Below, in pieces: positions 46,102-55,517 of a stretch of 64,000 nucleotides of DNA; position 1 is the first letter of the stretch, and every line of letters starts with the position of its first letter. The DNA is taken from contig PNNO01000005.1 in the NCBI GenBank assembly GCA_013824265.1, forward strand, positions 1-64,000, in the 5' to 3' direction. Made by a program: the position numbers and the translations under genes. The notes beneath the pieces are model-generated. The model made no database searches and was not told the origin of the DNA. It saw only the letters and a program-made list of their open reading frames with translations. The DNA is from a bacterium. Lineage in GTDB: Bacteria > Patescibacteriota > Gracilibacteria > UBA1369 > PNNO01.

Positions 46102-46536
46102 TTAAGAACTCTTCGGTTTCTCTTTTTTGCTAGCCCGTACACCTTTTAGCCACTCTTCATATTCGTCATGTGTAAGCTTGCAGACATAGAAAACTCGCTG
46201 TGAAGCCTCTTCTTTTAATTCATCAAGAACATCCTTAATTTTATAGGGTTTATCAAATTCCCATCCGTGCTCACGTGCAACATCTTCATCCATTTCGGTA
46301 GTAAATGATTCAGAGCCGTAATATTCTATACATTCAGGCGTTTTACCTTCTTCAAGACAGTGATTTTTGCAAAAAGTATCATAATTTTTTACAAAAATAA
46401 GCTCGGCTTCCGGGTCTTCATTTAGAGCATTTTGCAACAAATCTAACATGATTTCATGACTCTCATTTCTACCCCAAGCGATATAACGCTGAGCTCCTTC
46501 GGCATGATGCGGTCTTATTTTTAATGGCTCGCCCAT
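46102..46536 (-). CDS. DUF1284-like cysteine/histidine protein
   Basis: A 144-residue cytoplasmic, acidic protein. The start LKIRPHHAEGAQRY resembles the (L/I)RPHH opening of DUF1284, a family suspected to bind metal. Cysteines occur as CKNHC...C in the middle. The ATG at 46536 is preferred to a GTG seven codons upstream. It stands alone between convergent purN and glycerate kinase. No function can be assigned. Confidence 0.5.
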   Translation of the reverse strand: MGEPLKIRPHHAEGAQRYIAWGRNESHEIMLDLLQNALNEDPEAELIFVKNYDTFCKNHCLEEGKTPECIEYYGSESFTTEMDEDVAREHGWEFDKPYKIKDVLDELKEEASQRVFYVCKLTHDEYEEWLKGVRASKKEKPKSS

Positions 46537-46622
46537 TTGTTTGGCTTTACAAATCACTAAATTATACCATTTTAAAAAAATGATCGCCAGCCTCGGGCAA
46601 GAGGTTCGTTAAGAAAAATCAC

Positions 46623-47882
46623 CTACCCCAACCTCTGAATCAACATTAAATCCCCAAGGTTTGTTCCGGTTGGGCCGGTAATCACAAGCCCTTCGGTTTT
46701 TTCGAAGAAGTGGAAAGAGTCGTTATTATCCAAAAAGGTTTGCATGGATAACTGGGCATCTTTGGCGGCGCGCAAAGTTCCTTCGTTTGCCGTTGCTCCT
46801 GCTATTTTTTGAGGGCATATGCCGTCAACTCCATCTGTGCCTATAGCCAAAATATTGAATTTTTCCCATTTAAGATTTGTTTCAATTTCATTTAAACATG
46901 CCAGTACAAATTCCTGATTTCGTCCGCCCATACCTTTTCCTTTTATTGTAACCGTCATTTCGCCAGCAACTATATAAACTTTATTAAGCTCATTTATCTC
47001 CCAAAGAATGTCGGCCGCTTTCTCTCTGCATTCTCCCGAGCAGTCCGCCATAAGTATTTCGGCGGAAAGTTTATTTGCCTCGCAGCACTCTTTTGCAAAA
47101 TTTGCCACAGTTTGATGATTTGCAAGAATTGTGGTTTCTATCAAATCAAAAACTCCACTATTAGATTTTATGGTTTCAGGATTATTGCCTTGTATATAGG
47201 AAATAACTGAAGTCGGAACTTTATCCAGTAGTTCATATTTTTCAAGAACCGAGTAAGCGTCTTTAAAAGTTGTTTCGTCAGGGGAAAGCGGGCCTGAAGC
47301 TATTGTGCTTAAATCATCCCCGATTACATCGGAAATAACTATGTTTATGCCCCTTGCAGGATAAATTGCCTGTGCCAGAAATCCTCCTTTTATGCCGGAA
47401 ATATGTTTTCTTACAGTGTTTATTTCGTTAATGTTCGCTCCCGATTTTATCAAAAGTGAAGTCGTATCAATTTTTTCTTTAAGTGAGATTCCGTCTACAG
47501 GTAAACACATTAAAGCGGATCCACCACCTGAAATAAGTGAAATAACAAGATCTCCGGGAGAAGCATTATTAGCCATTTCCAGGATTTTTTTTGCGCCATC
47601 AACTCCATTGCTGTTTGGATACGGATGGCTTGCGTATGTGTAATTTATCCTCTCAAGATTTGGAGTTTTTTCGTTTTCCGGAATTATTATAAGGCCGCCT
47701 TTTATTTCATTTCCAAAGTGATCTTCAATTGCTTCAGCCATTCTTGCCGTTCCTTTGCCGGCTCCTATTACGTACATATCTTTAAAACCGCCCAAATCAA
47801 CTGACTGGATATATTCTTTCACCAGTAAATATGGGTCAATTTTCTTCAGTACGCAGTGCGCGATGTCTAATAGTTGGCTCAT
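46623..47882 (-). CDS. glycerate 2-kinase (GckA/MOFRL family)
   Basis: It phosphorylates D-glycerate to 2-phosphoglycerate with ATP. The 419-residue protein has the N-terminal GAGKGTARMAEAIE, SLISGGGSALM, the NTVRKHIS(G)IKGG segment and the MOFRL region EMTVTIKGKGMGGRNQEFVLA ending with GTDGVDG. It starts 2 nt after the hydroxypyruvate reductase gene, upstream in the same operon. Its product feeds enolase. A weak hairpin CCTC/GAGG with a T run further on lies just past the stop (46558-46622). Confidence 0.92.
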   Translation of the reverse strand: MSQLLDIAHCVLKKIDPYLLVKEYIQSVDLGGFKDMYVIGAGKGTARMAEAIEDHFGNEIKGGLIIIPENEKTPNLERINYTYASHPYPNSNGVDGAKKILEMANNASPGDLVISLISGGGSALMCLPVDGISLKEKIDTTSLLIKSGANINEINTVRKHISGIKGGFLAQAIYPARGINIVISDVIGDDLSTIASGPLSPDETTFKDAYSVLEKYELLDKVPTSVISYIQGNNPETIKSNSGVFDLIETTILANHQTVANFAKECCEANKLSAEILMADCSGECREKAADILWEINELNKVYIVAGEMTVTIKGKGMGGRNQEFVLACLNEIETNLKWEKFNILAIGTDGVDGICPQKIAGATANEGTLRAAKDAQLSMQTFLDNNDSFHFFEKTEGLVITGPTGTNLGDLMLIQRLG

Positions 47883-47884
47883 TA

Positions 47885-48853
47885 TTAATTAACAACGAAT
47901 TGTGGCTTTTTACCGTTTAACGCTTCTATAATATTCTGCGCTGCAATCTCCGACATTTTTGTTCTGGCATCCCATGTTGCAGATCCAAGATGAGGCGCAA
48001 GGACTGTGTTGTCAAGCTTATCAAGTCCTTCTGCCATTGCAGGTTCGTTCTCGTATACGTCCAAGCCCGCTCCGAAGATTTTCTTTTCTTGAAGCGCTTT
48101 TACAAGAGCGTTTTCGTCGATAATCGGCCCCCGTGCCGTGTTAATCAAAATTGTTCCTTCATGCATCATATTTAGAACTTTTTCATCAATAATGTGATGT
48201 GTTTCCGGCGTGTAATTCAAGTTTATCGTAATTATGTCACTTTCTTTACAAAGAGTTTCAAGGTCAACTTTCTTTGCTCCGGTTTCTTTTTCAAAATCTT
48301 CTTTTGCGCTTCTGTCAAAATATAGAATATTCATGCCAAAACCTTTGTGCATTTTTGTCCCAATTTCACTTCCAATTCTTCCGGTGCCCACGATTCCAAG
48401 CGTCTTTCCTGTTATCTGTTGACCCAAAAGCATCATAGGTGCCCAGCCTTTATATTCGTGGGCTCTCATCATTCTGTCTCCTTCCGGTATTCTTCTTGCT
48501 ACGGCAAACATAAGTGCAATTGCCATATCTGAAGTTGCTTCCGTTAAAACGCCCGGAGTGTTTGTAACCATAATGTTCCTTTCCGAAGCCGCTTTTACGT
48601 CTATGTTGTTATATCCCACTGCGTAGTTGGATATAATTTTGCATTGTGGTCCGGCTGCGTCCATAACTGCGCCGTCCATATTTTCCGTTAGAAGACTAAG
48701 AATCGCGTCTCTTCCTTTAACTTTTTCAAGAAGTTCTTCACGCGTAAGTACGCGATCGTTCGGATTAATCTCTATTGAAGATTCCCCGAATGCTTCTCTA
48801 AGCATATTAAGACCTTTTTCAGGTATGAGCCTGGTAACGTATATGTTAGCCAT
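47885..48853 (-). CDS. D-glycerate dehydrogenase/hydroxypyruvate reductase
   Basis: A 322-residue D-2-hydroxyacid dehydrogenase, probably reducing hydroxypyruvate or glyoxylate with NAD(P)H. NAD loop GIVGTGRIGSEIG is at about 148-160, the catalytic Arg in NTARGPIID, Glu in the GLDVYENEP segment and His in LAPHLGSAT. It is flanked by an aminotransferase and a glycerate kinase with gaps of 12 and 2 bp. The gene order argues for glycerate/hydroxypyruvate over other 2-oxoacids. Confidence 0.88.
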   Translation of the reverse strand: MANIYVTRLIPEKGLNMLREAFGESSIEINPNDRVLTREELLEKVKGRDAILSLLTENMDGAVMDAAGPQCKIISNYAVGYNNIDVKAASERNIMVTNTPGVLTEATSDMAIALMFAVARRIPEGDRMMRAHEYKGWAPMMLLGQQITGKTLGIVGTGRIGSEIGTKMHKGFGMNILYFDRSAKEDFEKETGAKKVDLETLCKESDIITINLNYTPETHHIIDEKVLNMMHEGTILINTARGPIIDENALVKALQEKKIFGAGLDVYENEPAMAEGLDKLDNTVLAPHLGSATWDARTKMSEIAAQNIIEALNGKKPQFVVN

Positions 48854-48865
48854 TATAAGAAGATG

Positions 48866-50065
48866 TTAGTAAATACTTTCTATAAATGATTTGATTCTTG
48901 CAAGTCCATCCTTGATATGTTCTTCCGTAGATACATATGAGAATCTCACGAAGTCGTCTCCATAAAGACCAAAAACCGTTCCCGGAAGGATTAAAACGTG
49001 AGCTTCTTTCATTATTCTGTCGCAAAGTTCAGCTGCCGTGATTGAAAGTTTATCCAAAAGTTCTCTAACATTAACCATCAAGTAGAAAGCTCCTTTTGGC
49101 GAGTGGCAGTGCATTCCAGGAACTTCATTAACCAAAGAAACCATTAAGTCTCTTCTTTTCTTGTATTCGCTAAGCATGTAATCAACCTGATCCTGTGGGC
49201 CCGTTACGGCTTCAAGAGCGGCGTATTGAGTCATTGTGTTTGTGCAGGATACGTCGTTGCAGGCAAGCTGTTCAATATAGTTGGCCATTTCCTTGTTCTT
49301 TGTGATTGCCCATCCGATTCTATAACCCGTCATTGCGTATGTCTTTGAACATCCGTTTAACACAACTGTTCTTTCCTGCATTCCCGGAACGCTTGTTATT
49401 GAAACATGCTCTCCTTCGTGAACCATTCTGTCGTAGATTTCGTCTGATAGAACCCAAAGATCATGTTCTATAGCGATTTTTGCTATCTCTTCAATAAGTT
49501 CTTTTTTATAAACTCCTCCGGTTGGATTCTGTGGAGAGTTCAGAATTATCATTTTTGTCTTTGGAGTGATTAAAGCTTTTAGTTCATCTGCTGAAAAATT
49601 GAATTCGTTTTCTTCTTTTAATTGAATAGGCACCATCTTTCCACCCAAATATTGTGTAACAGAGCCGTAAATTGGATATGAAGGATTTGGAACTATTACT
49701 TCATCGCCTTCGTCTATAAGCGCGTTAAGCATGTAAAACATAACCGGCTTTCCTCCCGGAAGTATTACCACATCAGACGCTTCGTATGGAGTTGCTGAAT
49801 ATTTTGAAGCATCTTTTGCAACGGCCTCTCTTAATGCAGGGATTCCCGCAGTTGGAGTGTAGTGAGTTTGGTTTTCCTGAATCGCTTTAATTGCGGCATC
49901 ATTTATGTTCTTTGGAGTGTCAAAACCAGGTTCTCCGATTTGAAGATAAATAAGCTTTTTGCCTTGCGGCTCAAGTACTTCTTTTTCAAATTTCTTAGCC
50001 TTTCCGATTACTGAAAATGCGTTCTCCGTGCCAAGTCTTGGCATACGTGTTGAAAAGGATTTCAT
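48866..50065 (-). CDS. class I PLP aminotransferase
   Basis: A 399-residue fold-type I aminotransferase. It shows LQIGEPGFDTP, HYTPTAGIPALREAV, SPQNPTGGVY, the SDEIYDRMV segment and the PLP lysine in NGCSKTYAMTGYRIGW. By sequence it is closest in style to aspartate/alanine-type AspC enzymes. In this operon it could supply hydroxypyruvate from serine, or make serine from it (inference). Confidence 0.88.
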   Translation of the reverse strand: MKSFSTRMPRLGTENAFSVIGKAKKFEKEVLEPQGKKLIYLQIGEPGFDTPKNINDAAIKAIQENQTHYTPTAGIPALREAVAKDASKYSATPYEASDVVILPGGKPVMFYMLNALIDEGDEVIVPNPSYPIYGSVTQYLGGKMVPIQLKEENEFNFSADELKALITPKTKMIILNSPQNPTGGVYKKELIEEIAKIAIEHDLWVLSDEIYDRMVHEGEHVSITSVPGMQERTVVLNGCSKTYAMTGYRIGWAITKNKEMANYIEQLACNDVSCTNTMTQYAALEAVTGPQDQVDYMLSEYKKRRDLMVSLVNEVPGMHCHSPKGAFYLMVNVRELLDKLSITAAELCDRIMKEAHVLILPGTVFGLYGDDFVRFSYVSTEEHIKDGLARIKSFIESIY

Positions 50066-50092
50066 AGCCTTGGGTTACGTTAAAGGGTAGGA

Positions 50093-51040
50093 TTATAGTT
50101 TGCGTTTAAGAGCCTGTCTAGATTTTTCAAGAATCTCTTTAGACGTGATACCGTATTTTTCCATTAACTGTCTTGGTTCTCCTGATTCCCCAAAGGTATC
50201 TTTTATGCCCACCATCTCAGTTGGAACAGGGTATTCCTGCGCAATTACTTCAAGTACCGCGCTGCCCATACCTCCGGCAAGCTGATGCTCTTCCGCGGTT
50301 ACAAGACATCCTGTCTTTTTAACCGAATTAATTAACGCATCTCTGTCTATTGGTTTTATAGTGTGAAGATTGATGACTTCCGCATTTATGCCTTCTTTTG
50401 CAAGTTCTTCCGCCGCGTCCAAAGCTTCCGCAACCATTACTCCGCATGCGACAATTGTAACGTCTTTTCCTTCCTTCATTGTAATTGCCTTTCCAACTTC
50501 AAATGGCGTGTCCGCATTTGTAATTACAGGCACTTTCTCGCGCCCGAATCTTATATACACAGGTCCGTTTATTTTGGCTGCTGCAAGTACGGCTTTTTTG
50601 GTTTCATAATAATCGCTTGGTACCAAAAGTGTCATCTTTGGAAGGACTCGCATAATGGCTATTTCTTCCAAGGCCTGATGAGTTGCCCCATCCGGACCAA
50701 CGGAAATTCCGCCGTGAGCTCCGCCAAGTTTTACATTTAATTCTCCGTAACAAATGCTTGTTCTAATTTGTTCCCATGCTCTTCCGGATACAAAAACTCC
50801 GTATGTTGAAACAAAAGGAATAAGTCCGGTGAGTGAAAGTCCGCCGGCTGTGTTAATCATGTTTTGCTCGGCAATTCCCATATCAAAAAATTTGTTTGGA
50901 AATTTATCTTTAAACAAACAAGTGAGTGTTGATTTCGCAAGATCGGCGTCAAGCACAACGACATTAGGGTTTGTTTCTCCCAATTCCAGTAGGGCGTCCG
51001 CCCATCCTTGCCTTGTTAATAACATTTCTCTTTCCGCCAT
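50093..51040 (-). CDS. transketolase, C-terminal subunit
   Basis: A 315-residue protein carrying the pyrimidine-binding and C-terminal domains of transketolase. Phrases are LDADLAKST, FDMGIAEQNMINTAGGLSLTG (the catalytic Glu of the TPP site), GGISVGPDGATHQ and the C-terminal VTAEEHQLAGGMGSAV. It pairs with the N-terminal half encoded 3 bp upstream, as in archaeal and many CPR transketolases. Confidence 0.92.
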   Translation of the reverse strand: MAEREMLLTRQGWADALLELGETNPNVVVLDADLAKSTLTCLFKDKFPNKFFDMGIAEQNMINTAGGLSLTGLIPFVSTYGVFVSGRAWEQIRTSICYGELNVKLGGAHGGISVGPDGATHQALEEIAIMRVLPKMTLLVPSDYYETKKAVLAAAKINGPVYIRFGREKVPVITNADTPFEVGKAITMKEGKDVTIVACGVMVAEALDAAEELAKEGINAEVINLHTIKPIDRDALINSVKKTGCLVTAEEHQLAGGMGSAVLEVIAQEYPVPTEMVGIKDTFGESGEPRQLMEKYGITSKEILEKSRQALKRKL

Positions 51041-51043
51041 AGT

Positions 51044-51907
51044 TTATGAATATTGTTTATTAATTGCTTCTTCCTGCGCGTCCAGTTCTTTTATCGCAAG
51101 TTCGTATTCTTCTTTGTTTGGAACTTTACCGTGCCATCCGGCCTGATTTTCCATGAAAGAAATTCCTTTACCTTTAATTGTGTTGGCTATTATCGCAGTT
51201 GGTCTGTCTTTTAGCGTAAGAGCTTTATCTATTGCGTCTCGTATTTGTTTAAAGTCGTGTCCGTCTTCAACCATCACAACGTGCCAGTTAAAGCTTTCAA
51301 ACTTTTTATCGAGCGGCGCAACGCCCATAACGCTCTCACAATGTCCGTCTATTTGAAGTTTATTGTAATCGACAAAAACAATTAGATTATCAAGTCTGTA
51401 GTGTGCGGCAGCCATAATCGCCTCCCATGAATTGCCTTCCTGAAGATCTCCTTCACTTGAAAGTCCGTACACCCTGTTAGGTTTTCCTTGAGCTTTAAGG
51501 CCCAAAGCTATTCCATGTGCTATTGAAAGATTTTGCCCCAAAGACCCTCCTGACATTTCAAGTCCTTTTGGATAAAAGCGGCAAGGATGCCCCTGAAGCT
51601 CGGATCCAAGTTTTCTAAATGTATTTAACGTTGCCGGATCAAAATATCCGACCCGCGCAAGGATTGAGTAAATAGCGGGCGTGATGTGGCACTTACAAAA
51701 AACCATACGATCGCGCTCTTCCCATTTTGGATTCGCAGAGTCGTGTTTAAGGTATTCGTTATATAAGGTTACAAGAATTTCAACTGACGACAAAGAGCCT
51801 CCCGGATGGCCTGAGCCCGCGGCATGAACCATCTCGACGATGTCGCGTCGCATTTGGATTGCCTTCAACAGCCTTTCCTTATCGGTAAGTGTTTGTGGAT
51901 ATACCAT
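51044..51907 (-). CDS. transketolase, N-terminal subunit
   Basis: A 287-residue thiamine-diphosphate-binding half: AAGSGHPGGSLSSVEIL near the N-terminus, KCHITPAIYSIL, SGGSLGQNLSIAHGIALG, the TPP metal motif in GLSSEGDLQEGNSWEA...VDYNKLQIDG. It is first in a five-gene minus-strand operon (transketolase halves, aminotransferase, dehydrogenase, glycerate kinase). Transketolase moves two-carbon units between sugar phosphates and can also use hydroxypyruvate as donor. Confidence 0.93.
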   Translation of the reverse strand: MVYPQTLTDKERLLKAIQMRRDIVEMVHAAGSGHPGGSLSSVEILVTLYNEYLKHDSANPKWEERDRMVFCKCHITPAIYSILARVGYFDPATLNTFRKLGSELQGHPCRFYPKGLEMSGGSLGQNLSIAHGIALGLKAQGKPNRVYGLSSEGDLQEGNSWEAIMAAAHYRLDNLIVFVDYNKLQIDGHCESVMGVAPLDKKFESFNWHVVMVEDGHDFKQIRDAIDKALTLKDRPTAIIANTIKGKGISFMENQAGWHGKVPNKEEYELAIKELDAQEEAINKQYS

Positions 51908-52045
51908 TTATAAAATCTAGAATGTTTATCGCATGAAGTGATAATTCATTTTTCAAACAATTTCAAGGAATATACGTTGTCTGATTGCGCAAAAAGTACT
52001 GAAGTTTATATTTCGAAGACACGGAAAAAAGGGTCGGAAATGTGT

Positions 52046-52435
52046 TTAGGGAAATTTCTTTAAATTTGTTATGGCAACAAGCGCGACCGACGGTATTAAA
52101 AGCATGACTATCCCAAACAAGGCAAACTGTGGCACGCCGTTATAAAAAACGGCTATTTGAATGCAGATGATAATCAGCGTTGTAATTGAAGCTATTTTGA
52201 ATTTTAGCTTTTCTTTCTGTAATTTTCTTGCGAGGGTAATCCCAATAAAACTTCCCAGTGCAATCCCCATTATCATAAAAAACATTCCTCCGGATTCCCA
52301 TCCAACGCCTCCGCCGAATCTTGGGAAGCCGTAATTACCGCCAAAATTTGCGCCGTTGGTAAAACCGATCAGTCCGAAAATAACGCTACAAGTAAGGCTG
52401 AAAATAAACTGAATAAAGATTTTCATAATATGCAT
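52046..52435 (-). CDS. small membrane protein of unknown function
   Basis: 129 residues with four hydrophobic segments (about 5-27, 50-68, 80-97 and 104-122) and a glycine/phenylalanine-rich loop after the first. An alternative ATG lies three codons in (52426). The 138 bp between it and the transketolase operon shows nothing recognisable. Confidence 0.5.
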   Translation of the reverse strand: MHIMKIFIQFIFSLTCSVIFGLIGFTNGANFGGNYGFPRFGGGVGWESGGMFFMIMGIALGSFIGITLARKLQKEKLKFKIASITTLIIICIQIAVFYNGVPQFALFGIVMLLIPSVALVAITNLKKFP

Positions 52436-52521
52436 ATTTACGTAATTTAAAATAGACGTTGAAATTTTACACGATGGTTGTTAAACTCCACAACCTTCTT
52501 TAAGATTTAACAAAATATTAT

Positions 52522-52989
52522 ATGGGAGAATTTGATGCACCGGGGTCGCTTTGGCAACCAAGTGAAATTATAGATACCTGGGGATATGCTCAGGCAATTG
52601 ATAGAATAGATTTGGATCTTAGAAACATAGCTGATATTGCGGGCCGCGCTGCCGAAGATGCTGTGGTTGAAAATTCAGTTCCAGATATAGATATCTCTCC
52701 GGAAATACTTGATAAGCTTTTACTACTTGCGTCACAAGGTTATTTAAAATTAAACGGAGAAAAAACTACAACTCACGATATTTATGCCTATGTTGAAGCT
52801 TTAAGCGGCAATGAGGTAATATATGCTCGTTATGTGGATGAAGAAGATGATACGAAATCCTTAGTTCGCGTTTGTGACTTATCAAATGAAGACGTTCCTT
52901 TGATAAACGATTCTGACGATTCGGACGGATCCATCTACAAATTGTGCGGAGTCTATACGTCGCAGGAAGAAGCGGAAGGGGAGATGTAG
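52522..52989 (+). CDS. acidic hypothetical protein
   Basis: 155 residues, strongly acidic with many Asp/Glu (EEDDTK, NDSDDSDGS) and no membrane segment or cysteine-rich motif beyond two Cys in the C-terminal half. No family was recognised. It stands alone, convergent with the nucleotidyltransferase gene one base away; an AT-rich TATTAT lies just before its ATG. Confidence 0.5.
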   Translation: MGEFDAPGSLWQPSEIIDTWGYAQAIDRIDLDLRNIADIAGRAAEDAVVENSVPDIDISPEILDKLLLLASQGYLKLNGEKTTTHDIYAYVEALSGNEVIYARYVDEEDDTKSLVRVCDLSNEDVPLINDSDDSDGSIYKLCGVYTSQEEAEGEM

Positions 52990-52990
52990 A

Positions 52991-54310
52991 TTATATCTTC
53001 CCCCTCATCTCATCTCTTGCGCTTGAGTCCAGTTCCGCTTTGTTATCGCGCACATCCAATTCTATGTGGCCTTTAACAAACTTGTTATCGTCTATGTCGT
53101 AAGGAATAACCAGTCCGGCGCCAATCATACAGTTGCTGCCGATTTTTACGCCCGGCATGAACGAAGTGTTAATTCCGCATCTTATGTTTTCGCCTGTAAT
53201 AAGCCCGAATTTGTTTGTGCCTGTGGACATTTTTTCTCCGCGTACATTTACAGGAATATCTTTTTCATCAAGCCTTAAATTGCCGGTAACGGTTCCGCTT
53301 CCAAATGAGCAGTTGTCCGAAATTATACTGTCGCCTATGTAATTTGTGTGTGTCCAAACATTTTTTCCAAGATACGATCTTGCAACTTCCGTTGAGAATC
53401 CAACTACGCATCCTTCATTAACCATTGAATCTCTAACCAAAGAACTGTTTGCGATTATTACGTCTTTTCCTATGTAAGCAGGGCCGCTTATTGTGGCGTT
53501 TTCAAAAATTTTCGCGCCGTCTTCAATAATCACGTCACCTTTTATAATTGCCGACTCGGCAATTTGCGCATTCTTTGAAATAGACTTTTCCATCTTTCCA
53601 AAGAAATATTTCATCACGTTAAAAATGTGCCACGGGAATTTAACCGGCTGCCAGTATCCGTCGAACTGCGCGGCTTTTATTTTTAATCCTCCCTTTATTA
53701 AGGAGTCCAAAGTGGCTTCGTATCTGTCGTCCCGCGTGCTTGAAACTTTCTTTAATTCCTCTATAAGTTTTTTTGGATTTTTGTGGCAGTGAACAACTAT
53801 ATTCACCAAATCACTCGGCTCTTTTCCTTCTCCCGGTTTTTCCACAATCGACTTTATAAAGCCATTTTCATCTATTTCCAAATATCCTCCGGGGAAATAT
53901 TTATCAACTTTTTTGCCGACTATAACGCTATCAACTTCCTCGTCCAGAGCTTCGTTGATAACAAGCTCATACGCTTTTTCATCAACAATGTCGTTTGAAC
54001 TTACTATGCAAATTGGATCTCCGTCGATTATTTCTTCACAGGCAATAACTGCGCCCGCCATCCCTTCGTCCAAATTTTGTTGTTCTATAACGGTATAATT
54101 GATGTCTTTTAAATCGTAGTCCTGTGGAAGTGTTTTTAGTTTATCAAGATTATGATTCCCGCCTATAACCGCAAAATCATCAAAACCAGCTTTAATAAGC
54201 GACTGGATCTGATGAACAATTAACGGTTTTCCAAGAAAAAATAAAAAGTTTTTGTCCGGAATCGGCTGCATTCGCTGGCTTCTGCCGGCGGCAAGTAGCA
54301 ATACTTTCAT
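52991..54310 (-). CDS. GlmU-like nucleotidyltransferase with left-handed beta-helix
   Basis: A 439-residue protein joining a sugar-nucleotidyltransferase domain (LLAAGRSQRMQPIPDKNF, PLIVHQIQSLIKAGF; about 1-235) to a C-terminal left-handed beta-helix with hexapeptide repeats (about 240-420; for example IAESAII, IIEDGAKIFENATI, IGKDVIIANSSLV). It resembles bifunctional sugar-1-phosphate nucleotidyltransferases/acetyltransferases of archaeal GlmU type, though the exact sugar is unclear. It is the last gene of a three-gene operon behind two purP paralogues. Confidence 0.82.
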   Translation of the reverse strand: MKVLLLAAGRSQRMQPIPDKNFLFFLGKPLIVHQIQSLIKAGFDDFAVIGGNHNLDKLKTLPQDYDLKDINYTVIEQQNLDEGMAGAVIACEEIIDGDPICIVSSNDIVDEKAYELVINEALDEEVDSVIVGKKVDKYFPGGYLEIDENGFIKSIVEKPGEGKEPSDLVNIVVHCHKNPKKLIEELKKVSSTRDDRYEATLDSLIKGGLKIKAAQFDGYWQPVKFPWHIFNVMKYFFGKMEKSISKNAQIAESAIIKGDVIIEDGAKIFENATISGPAYIGKDVIIANSSLVRDSMVNEGCVVGFSTEVARSYLGKNVWTHTNYIGDSIISDNCSFGSGTVTGNLRLDEKDIPVNVRGEKMSTGTNKFGLITGENIRCGINTSFMPGVKIGSNCMIGAGLVIPYDIDDNKFVKGHIELDVRDNKAELDSSARDEMRGKI

Positions 54311-54317
54311 GAATTTA

Positions 54318-55505
54318 TTAAGTTACTATTTCGTGAAGTCTGTTGGCTTTAATAGCGTCATTTATCTCCATCGCGATTCTTTGTCCGTAGCTTACGCTTT
54401 GTCCGTACAAATATCCCGAATATGGAGTAAACGGAGTTCCCGGAGAGCCCGGAATCCTCATGCTAACGTCAAATATTACAATTTCTTCTTTTCCGTGCTC
54501 GGCTGATACCGCTCCCTGAAGAGCAAACGGACCAATCATTCCCGGCGCGGCTTCCTTTTTTAAAACCGCCACAAATTTCTCTCCGGCTTCAAACGCTTTC
54601 TCCACAATCGACTCTTTAACGGTACACGCAATATGTCCCGTCTCAATCATTTTTGGCTTGTATCCACTGTCTATAAGCTTTGTTTGAACGGTTGCGTCCA
54701 GTCTTAAAAAGCCATCAAGCCCTGTTTGTCTTCTTGTGTCCGTTCCCATTAATTCAAGTTCATCATTTAGATTAGAATAGAAAAAATTAAAGTTCACCTG
54801 CGCTCCTATTACAAATTCCTCGATAACCGCGTTGTCCAAATCTTTCTGAACAATAAGCCCTTTCTCCATCATATCGTTGGCCATTGTGAAGAAGTCTTCT
54901 TCAGTTGTAATTGTGAAGAAAGCTCTTTCATATCCTCTAATCGCTTCATTAACTTTTACAAGAAGCGGGCCACCTTTGTTTTCAACAAAATGTTTATCAA
55001 AAGCCTTTCGAAGGTCTTTTTCACTCATCTTGCTGTTTCCTTTTCTGATAATCTTTGGAATTCTTATTCCGGCCTTCTGTAAAAGCTCATACTGATTGTT
55101 TGGCTGATCTCTCTCCTCAAGTTTTACAAGGACCCTGTTTCCGTAAATTGGAACGTTAAAATGTTTTTCGATTAGATCAAAATCCTTAAAATAAACCCAA
55201 AAATATCTGTTGTGGATAAAGATAGTGTTTCTTTTCTTTAGTTCTTCCTGAATATCTTCTTTAACTATGTCCGAAAATTCATCAACTATGATTACGTCGT
55301 CTATGCAGCCTTTTTCGCCTCTTGTCTTATAATACTTCGCGTATGTTTTTTCTCTTCCTTTCTGACAAACGGCCAAAGTTTTGAATCCGAGTTTCTTTGC
55401 TCCGGCGCAAACGTCTAAAGCGGAGTGTCCTCCAAGAACACCTATAGTAATGTTGTTTTTGTCGTAACCTTCAACTACGGGTTTAATGCTTTTTTGCGTT
55501 ATCAT
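54318..55505 (-). CDS. PurP-like ATP-grasp protein, divergent paralogue
   Basis: A 395-residue ATP-grasp protein of the PurP family (FAICAR synthetase from AICAR, formate and ATP). It keeps GVLGGHSALDVCAGAKKLGF and an EEFVIGAQVNFNFFYS segment but differs from canonical PurP at several places: IHNRYF instead of PHGSF, DTRRQTGLDG instead of DKRYESN, and PGTPFTPYSGYLYG near the end. It is 55 residues longer than its neighbour. Archaea often have two PurP paralogues, the second of unclear role. It may form a hetero-oligomer with the neighbouring PurP (inference). Confidence 0.75.
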   Translation of the reverse strand: MITQKSIKPVVEGYDKNNITIGVLGGHSALDVCAGAKKLGFKTLAVCQKGREKTYAKYYKTRGEKGCIDDVIIVDEFSDIVKEDIQEELKKRNTIFIHNRYFWVYFKDFDLIEKHFNVPIYGNRVLVKLEERDQPNNQYELLQKAGIRIPKIIRKGNSKMSEKDLRKAFDKHFVENKGGPLLVKVNEAIRGYERAFFTITTEEDFFTMANDMMEKGLIVQKDLDNAVIEEFVIGAQVNFNFFYSNLNDELELMGTDTRRQTGLDGFLRLDATVQTKLIDSGYKPKMIETGHIACTVKESIVEKAFEAGEKFVAVLKKEAAPGMIGPFALQGAVSAEHGKEEIVIFDVSMRIPGSPGTPFTPYSGYLYGQSVSYGQRIAMEINDAIKANRLHEIVT

Positions 55506-55517
55506 TGTTGTGGATTA

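Noticed and set aside
50093-51907. Transketolase split by a frameshift
   Set aside because: The two halves have their own starts and stops at the natural domain boundary, as known for split transketolases.
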